From NCBI RefSeq assembly GCF_013371465.1, contig NZ_JABWDU010000005.1, forward strand, positions 62,001 to 126,000: a stretch of 64,000 bases of DNA, written 5' to 3'. Of this stretch, positions 58,897 through 64,000 are shown in pieces; the first letter of the stretch is position 1, and each line of letters starts with the position of its first letter. Below the pieces are notes generated by a model. The model was given only the letters and a program-made list of their open reading frames with translations. It had not been told where the DNA came from and searched no databases. The position numbers and the translations under genes were made by a program. Source of the stretch: Ensifer oleiphilus (GTDB taxonomy: Bacteria > Pseudomonadota > Alphaproteobacteria > Rhizobiales > Rhizobiaceae).

Positions 58897-61800
58897 ATGC
58901 GCAACCTGCGTGAAATGCGAGAGAACGTCTCGTCAAGTGCCGGCATCCGCAAGAGGAACGGATCGCTGCTGGCTGCCGGTCTGTTGGCCGCAATGCTCTG
59001 TCCCGGCGCCGCATCGGCGCGCGACGCTTTTGCCGAGGACGCCTTCTCGACCTACAAGGCGAATATCGAAAACGGCAAGTACATGTTCAACGCAGCCGGC
59101 TGTGGTGCCTGCCATGGCTCGGGCGATGAAACCGAGCTTTTGTCCGGCGGCATGGAGATGAACACGGCGATCGGAACCTTCTATGCGCCGAACATCTCGC
59201 ACCATGCCAACGGTATCGGGGGCTGGAGCAATGCCCAGTTTCTCAATGCGGTGATGGTCGGGCTCGACCGCGACGGCAACAATCTCTATCCGGTCATGCC
59301 CTACACGTCCTATGGCGGGATGAAGCCGGAGGACGTGCTTGATATCAAAGCCTATGTGGAGACCTTGCCGCAGTCGGATGCGGCCTCCAAGGAACATGAG
59401 ATCGCTTTTCCCTTTAGTCGGCAAACGACGATAACCCTATGGAAACGCAGCAATTTTAACGTTCCGGCCTATCAGTCGCGCGAAGAGACGCAGATGGAGC
59501 GCGGCCGCTATCTCGTTGAAAATGTTGGCGGCTGCGGCGACTGTCACACGCCGCGTACGACCACCTATGGGCTTGACCTGGAACACGCCTATCAGGGCGA
59601 GAAGGGGCTGACCGGCGCGGTCGCACCCGATATCGGCAGGGCGAAGATGGCGGGGCTTGCTGCGCCGGAGGTGTTTACCACGGGCCTCATCGATGAAGGC
59701 AAGAAGCTATCCGGCGCCCCGATCAGCGATCCCGTCATGCGGCGCATCGCCAAGGGACTTTCGGCGCTCAGCGACGACGATCGCCGCGCGATTTATGCAT
59801 TTCTGTCCGATCGTGAGGTCAAGGCACCGGCGCCGGTGGCGCAGTCTGTCACGGCAGTCTGCAAGGAGACCACCGCCTCGGCTGCATTCTCTGGCGACAA
59901 TGCGGCACTCGCCCAACAGGCGGATGCCTTTATCGGCAAGTACTGCCGCAACTGCCATGGTCCGGGGGAAAGTTCTCAAGGCAGCTACCCCGCAGGGGAA
60001 CTGACATCGATCGCCGCCGATGCCAATTTCGTCACGCCGGGCAACGCTGCTAAATCACGCCTCTTCACCTCGGTCACGAGCGGCCGCATGCCGCTTGGCA
60101 AGCGACCGGCGGAGGAGGAGGTCAAGGTGCTCGAGGACTGGATCAATTCGCTCAGTGAAAAGAACTTGCCGCAGACGGCGGCCGCCAAGCCGGATCGATC
60201 GCGCCCGATGCTATCCTACGACCAGTTCGTCGAAGCGGCGCTCAAGGATATCTCCAAGGTCAGCGCACTCGATCGTCGGCACGTGCGCTACTTCTCTTAC
60301 CGCGACCAATATAACGGCATGATGGGTTGCGAAGACGACGCCACGTTCATGAAGCGCATGGATGTGCTGGCGGGCGGCTTCAAGAAGCTGCTGAACTCCT
60401 TGTCCTATGGTCCGAAGCTTGTCGTGCCGGCGGAGGTGGACGGCACCAACGGCCTGCTCGTGCGTGTCGATCTGCGCGACCTGCAGTGGGATGCCGCCGA
60501 CTATGATTTCCTGGTCCAACGCTACTTCTACGGCGTCGATCCGAAGAGTGATACCTCGCTTCAGGCGCTCTCCACCGAGACACAGACAGAGCTGCCGATC
60601 ATGCGCATCGATTGGTTCATGAGCAATGGTGCCCGGCCGGAGATTTACAACAGGCTGATGAAGTTGCCGACGCATATCGGCGAGCTGGAAACGCGCTTCA
60701 AGATCGATGTGGACGACAACATAAGGCGGCGCAACGTTCTACGCGCCGGATTTGCCGATGGGTCCTCGGGTGTTTCGGACCACAACCGCATGCTTGAGCG
60801 GCACGACATGCCGTTTGGCGGATACTATTGGAAATCCTACGATTTCGCTGGTGATCTCGGCAAACAGGTGCTGAAGCGTTTTCCCCATGGGCCGAAGGAA
60901 CTGGGCACACTCGATGCCGGTCTTGTGCCGTTTGAACACGATGGCGGCGAAATGATCTTTTCGCTGCCCAACGGTTTGCAGGGCTATTATCTGTCGACCG
61001 CAGCGGGAAAACAGCTCGATGTCGGGCCCACGACGATCGTCTCGTTCCGCGAGCGGCCGATCGGCAAAGGGGTCGAGATCGTCAATGCCCGATCCTGCTT
61101 CGATTGCCACGCCGATGGCATTCTGTCGAAGCGCGATCAATTGCGCGACCACATCGCCACGTCAACGCTGTTCAGCAAGGATCAGCAGGATGTGCTGCTG
61201 GCGATGTATGTGAAGCAGGAGGAACTGGATGAGGCCTATCGCAAGGATCGCGAGCGCTTCGTCGGGGCGCTGCAGAAGTTGGAAGTGACTGAACCGACAC
61301 CGGACGGCGGACTACAGAGCAAGCACGCACCCGGCGACGCGGAGATCGTCACCTATTTCGCCGACAAGTATGAAGACGAACTCGACTTCGACGGTCTGGC
61401 GGCGGAATTCGACATGACGCCGCAGCAGTTTTCCGAAGCGGTCAAGCGGGTGACCGATGTGAATGTCCTGCGCCTCGGGCTGGATTGGGTCACGACGCTC
61501 GAGGCCGGCGGAACCGTTCCGCGCAACGAGGTCGAGCAGCAATATGCCCTGTTGCTGGAACCGCTCGTCCAGCGTCGCCCGCTGGATACCAGCGCAATCG
61601 TCGTTGCCGGTGCCGAGCAGCAGCCGGAGGCAATGCCGCAGTCGGTGGCTGCGGCGGTGCCGGACTACCGCAAGCAGGAGACGGCGGACGGCGGCAAGCT
61701 AAAGCTTGCCCTGAAGGTGCCGACGACGACGGCCAAGGTCGGCGACCAGCTATCCTTCGAACTCACGGTCAATCAGGCCTGCGAACTGCAGATCCTCTAC

Positions 61801-62124
61801 GTCGAGGAGAACGGCAATGTCGAAGTCATCCCGGACGAGATGATCGGCAACACGACGCTGCAGCCCGGCGAAAGCAGGCTGATCCCGCAGCCTGGGACCG
61901 GTACGCTGACCTTCGATACGGCAGCGCCCGCCGAAACCATGCTTGCCTTCTGCCGGGTGGGCGGCTTGGCGGAGCAGAAGCTCACATTGGAGAAGGCACG
62001 CGAATATGTCGCCCAATCGAAGTTGCCGCCGACCCGCGGGCTGGCGGTCAACCTCGCCAAGAAGGCGCAGGCGGATAACGGAGCGAGCAGCGTGCAGATG
62101 GTAACGTTCGAGATCAGGGAATAG
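58897..62124 (+). CDS. large exported tetraheme c-type cytochrome with C-terminal DUF4384-like domain
   Basis: 1075-aa exported protein. A signal peptide ends near GAASARDA (residue about 42). Four haem c sites: CGACH at 69-73, CGDCH at 213-217, CRNCH at 350-354 and CFDCH at 734-738. The first two are diheme-cytochrome-like; the third is a separate cytochrome domain. Residues about 440-740 form a domain like that of planctomycete/myxobacterial cytochromes (GGYYWKSYDFAG, then FSLPNGLQGYYL just before the last haem). Residues about 930-1040 look like DUF4384, a beta domain often fused to bacterial caspases. GAGGGAG precedes the ATG. No enzyme activity assigned. Confidence 0.85.
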   Translation: MRNLREMRENVSSSAGIRKRNGSLLAAGLLAAMLCPGAASARDAFAEDAFSTYKANIENGKYMFNAAGCGACHGSGDETELLSGGMEMNTAIGTFYAPNISHHANGIGGWSNAQFLNAVMVGLDRDGNNLYPVMPYTSYGGMKPEDVLDIKAYVETLPQSDAASKEHEIAFPFSRQTTITLWKRSNFNVPAYQSREETQMERGRYLVENVGGCGDCHTPRTTTYGLDLEHAYQGEKGLTGAVAPDIGRAKMAGLAAPEVFTTGLIDEGKKLSGAPISDPVMRRIAKGLSALSDDDRRAIYAFLSDREVKAPAPVAQSVTAVCKETTASAAFSGDNAALAQQADAFIGKYCRNCHGPGESSQGSYPAGELTSIAADANFVTPGNAAKSRLFTSVTSGRMPLGKRPAEEEVKVLEDWINSLSEKNLPQTAAAKPDRSRPMLSYDQFVEAALKDISKVSALDRRHVRYFSYRDQYNGMMGCEDDATFMKRMDVLAGGFKKLLNSLSYGPKLVVPAEVDGTNGLLVRVDLRDLQWDAADYDFLVQRYFYGVDPKSDTSLQALSTETQTELPIMRIDWFMSNGARPEIYNRLMKLPTHIGELETRFKIDVDDNIRRRNVLRAGFADGSSGVSDHNRMLERHDMPFGGYYWKSYDFAGDLGKQVLKRFPHGPKELGTLDAGLVPFEHDGGEMIFSLPNGLQGYYLSTAAGKQLDVGPTTIVSFRERPIGKGVEIVNARSCFDCHADGILSKRDQLRDHIATSTLFSKDQQDVLLAMYVKQEELDEAYRKDRERFVGALQKLEVTEPTPDGGLQSKHAPGDAEIVTYFADKYEDELDFDGLAAEFDMTPQQFSEAVKRVTDVNVLRLGLDWVTTLEAGGTVPRNEVEQQYALLLEPLVQRRPLDTSAIVVAGAEQQPEAMPQSVAAAVPDYRKQETADGGKLKLALKVPTTTAKVGDQLSFELTVNQACELQILYVEENGNVEVIPDEMIGNTTLQPGESRLIPQPGTGTLTFDTAAPAETMLAFCRVGGLAEQKLTLEKAREYVAQSKLPPTRGLAVNLAKKAQADNGASSVQMVTFEIRE

Positions 62125-62134
62125 CGCTAAGGCA

Positions 62135-63037
62135 ATGGGAAAGCTGGTTAAAAGATTGATCTTTGCTTCCGCCGTGCTGTTGCCGCTCGCCAACCAGGCC
62201 AGCGCCTGTGACGCGCTGGCCAAAGCCTCCGAGGCCCTCAACGAGGGCGACGAGGCCGGGGCACGGTCGGCTGCCGCGCAGCAGAGCACGAAAGCTTGTT
62301 CTGATACGGAGGCAGCGCTTACCCGGCGCGTGGCGGCGCTTGCGACTTTCAATCGCATTGCCAACGCGGTCGGAGGTGGCGCGCCCCTTGAAACGTTCCA
62401 AATTGAGCTTGAAGCGGTGCGCAACGATGGCGGTGGACCATGGCAGATCCTCGACGCGCTCGGGGATATCGATCGGGCGCGAAAGAAATATGAAAGCGCG
62501 GCGACCTATTACCAGCAGGCGCTTGAGGATGCGGCCAACGAGCAGCTGACCCCGGACTGGATGGCGCCGGACAATGCCTATATTCTGCGCCTCGACCGGC
62601 TTGCCTCGGAGATGCGGCTTGCTGCAGCCAGGCCGGTGAAGCTCGCGATGCGCGGCGCCTGCAAATTTTCCTATCGCGGCGTATCGATCCGTAAGAAGGC
62701 GACGCCGGTTCGCTATGTTTTCGGGACTGCCGAGTTCACGCCTGAAGGGCTGCAATCAGCAAAGGATCTGTTCGAGTGCCTGAAATCGGCAAAACCCGCG
62801 TCGATCACCCTGATTGGCCACACGGATCCGGTGGGCAGCGCAGAAGCGAACAAGACGTTGTCGCTGGCGCGTGCCGAAGCTCTCGCGCACTATCTCGTGG
62901 ACGCTGGCTACAAGGGCACCTGGACCACGGTCGGCAAGGGTGAGGAAGAGCCGTTCAAGCCGGATGACCCGAGCGCTTATGACGAAGCGATGCTGCACCA
63001 ATTGGATCGCCGGGTTGAAGTTGATGTGGAGAAATAG
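62135..63037 (+). CDS. exported TPR-OmpA C-terminal domain protein
   Basis: 300-aa protein. A signal peptide at about 1-24 ends QASA. The middle has TPR-like helices (AAAQQSTKACSDTEAAL and YESAATYYQQALEDAANE). From about 185 comes an OmpA/MotB-type peptidoglycan-binding domain with ITLIGHTDPVGSAEANKTLS, RAEALAHYLVDAGY and the final LDRRVEVDVE. It likely anchors the cassette to the cell wall. It starts 10 bases after the cytochrome stop and ends 3 bases before the caspase-like start, so the genes are co-transcribed. Confidence 0.88.
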   Translation: MGKLVKRLIFASAVLLPLANQASACDALAKASEALNEGDEAGARSAAAQQSTKACSDTEAALTRRVAALATFNRIANAVGGGAPLETFQIELEAVRNDGGGPWQILDALGDIDRARKKYESAATYYQQALEDAANEQLTPDWMAPDNAYILRLDRLASEMRLAAARPVKLAMRGACKFSYRGVSIRKKATPVRYVFGTAEFTPEGLQSAKDLFECLKSAKPASITLIGHTDPVGSAEANKTLSLARAEALAHYLVDAGYKGTWTTVGKGEEEPFKPDDPSAYDEAMLHQLDRRVEVDVEK

Positions 63038-63040
63038 ACG

Positions 63041-64000
63041 GTGCTTCACAAGGCTCTGATTTCGAGCGTGATCGTTGGGGTGTCGGCTCTGCCCGCCATG
63101 GCCGCCACGTCAGCGCTTGTCGTCGGCGTCGATATCTATCCACATGAAGTGAGCCTCGACGGCGCCGCCAAGGATGCGCGTGACGTGGTGCAGGCGTTGA
63201 AGACGGCGGATGTCGGCACGATCCGCGAATTCATCAACGAGCAGGCGACCAAGGGCGCGATCCGTACCGCGTGGCTGGAGCTTGTCACGGCCGCAACAAC
63301 AGGCGACACGATCATCTTCACCTATGCCGGGCATGGCGCCCAGATGCCGGAGCTTGTTGCCGGCAGCGAGCCGGATGGGCTGGACGAATTTTTGGAGCTT
63401 CCGGGTTTCGATCGCAGCCGGGCCGCGGAGACGGCGAAGGAGATCATCGTCGACAATGAGCTCAATGCCTGGTTCGCCGAAGCCGAGGCCAAGGGCATCC
63501 AGGTGTTGTTCGTTTCCGACAGCTGTTACTCCGGCGGTATGAATCGGTCGATCTCCGGCAAGACGCGGCTTGCGCCGACGGTGCGGGCACAATTGCCGCC
63601 GCCATCGCAGGAGGCGGTTTCCGGCGCCGCGGTCAAAGACGAGGATCTGGCGCAGGTGACAATCCTTGCCGCATCGCTTGAGAGCCAGCCAACGCCGGAG
63701 GTGGTGATCGAAGGCGAGCCAAGGGGCGCGCTGAGCTGGAGTTTCGCCCGTGCGCTTGAGGGGGCTGCCGATCGTGATGGTGACAGTATGATCTCGCGGG
63801 TCGAGCTTGAGGATTACGTGTTTTCCAACGTCAAGCTCCAATCCGAGGCTCTGCAAGTGCCAAACTTTACGCCGCAGATTCCGCGATCAGATAGGGAAAT
63901 CGTCCTGTCGTTGCCCAGAAGTGCTACGCTGGCCGCAGGCAACAGTGCTGCCGCAACTCGCCGGTCTGTAAAGCTGAAACCGGCCCGGGACATGGGGTGG
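63041..64000 (+). CDS. exported caspase-like (peptidase C14, metacaspase-type) protein, truncated at window edge
   Basis: At least 320 residues; the frame is open to the last base. The GTG start has GGAG 9 bases upstream. A signal peptide (ALISSVIVGVSALPAMA) leads into the p20 strand SALVVGVDIY. The catalytic dyad is His98 in YAGHGAQ and Cys162 in SDSCYSGG. Metacaspase features follow the His: EPDGLDEFLELPGFD and IVDNELNAWF. Residues 244-255 (DRDGDSMISRVE) match an EF-hand calcium loop. Cleavage after Arg/Lys would be expected from the family. It is the fourth gene of the redox cassette. The C terminus lies beyond the window. Confidence 0.87.
   Translation, partial: MLHKALISSVIVGVSALPAMAATSALVVGVDIYPHEVSLDGAAKDARDVVQALKTADVGTIREFINEQATKGAIRTAWLELVTAATTGDTIIFTYAGHGAQMPELVAGSEPDGLDEFLELPGFDRSRAAETAKEIIVDNELNAWFAEAEAKGIQVLFVSDSCYSGGMNRSISGKTRLAPTVRAQLPPPSQEAVSGAAVKDEDLAQVTILAASLESQPTPEVVIEGEPRGALSWSFARALEGAADRDGDSMISRVELEDYVFSNVKLQSEALQVPNFTPQIPRSDREIVLSLPRSATLAAGNSAAATRRSVKLKPARDMGW

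Overview
The window is GC-rich chromosomal DNA of an alphaproteobacterium, most likely a member of the Rhizobiaceae close to Sinorhizobium/Ensifer. The main evidence is gene order: kdsA, eno, an ftsB-like gene, pdhA-pdhB-pdhC, a GDSL esterase, lpdA, lipA, ratA-like, cinA, ispDF, dusB (nifR3), ntrB-ntrC, ntrY-ntrX, trkA, a D-amino-acid transaminase gene, hfq, hflX, mazG and a sulfite-reductase cluster. From memory this matches the S. meliloti chromosome. A lipoyl domain on PdhB, a fused IspDF and an NtrYX pair also fit. I see no rRNA, tRNA, CRISPR array, IS element, integrase or phage gene.

Layout. (1) 0.2-7 kb: an exported alpha/beta hydrolase, then a five-gene set for a lipid-linked sugar: a HAD-UbiA fusion, a DprE1-like oxidase, a small SMR/EamA-type membrane protein, an extended SDR and a class III aminotransferase. 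(2) 7-11.5 kb: YceI plus cytochrome b561, a small helical protein, TetR, GNAT, and a methyltransferase-GNAT fusion. (3) 11.6-15 kb: tpiA, secG, pyrG. (4) 14.9-17.1 kb: an SdpI/SdpR-like pair and a DUF418 membrane protein. (5) 17.4-20.1 kb: a minus-strand phospholipid operon, plsC-cdsA-membrane protein-CDP-alcohol transferase. (6) 20.6-25.6 kb: a methyltransferase, a 56-aa lipoprotein, a glyoxalase-like protein, kdsA, eno and ftsB-like. (7) 25.7-33.7 kb: pyruvate dehydrogenase and lipoate synthesis. (8) 33.9-46.5 kb: an AAA kinase-like protein, RatA-like, CinA, IspDF, DusB, the NtrBC and NtrYX nitrogen-control systems, TrkA and Dat. (9) 46.6-49.8 kb: hfq-hflX, facing mazG and a deaminase. (10) 50-55 kb: siroheme and sulfite reduction with Fpr. 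(11) 55-57.3 kb: an acetate/succinate CoA-transferase facing a GntR regulator. (12) 57.6-64 kb: a transmembrane ferric-reductase/NOX-like flavocytochrome, a large exported tetraheme cytochrome c ending in a DUF4384-like domain, an exported TPR-OmpA protein, and an exported caspase-like protease that runs off the window.

Two regions look the most novel. The first is the cassette in (12). It pairs a transmembrane electron input and a periplasmic tetraheme protein with a peptidoglycan-binding OmpA-like protein and a metacaspase-type protease with an EF-hand-like loop, all tightly spaced on one strand. The inferred picture is an envelope, redox-linked caspase system. The second is the operon in (1). 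It resembles the mycobacterial decaprenyl-phospho-arabinose pathway, but it fuses the phosphatase to the prenyltransferase and adds a PLP aminotransferase, which suggests a lipid-linked amino-pentose. Smaller points are perfect palindromes beside tetR, sdpR and gntR and upstream of pdhA, a variant CDP-alcohol transferase motif, an NtrX without GAFTGA, and an unresolved hflX start.
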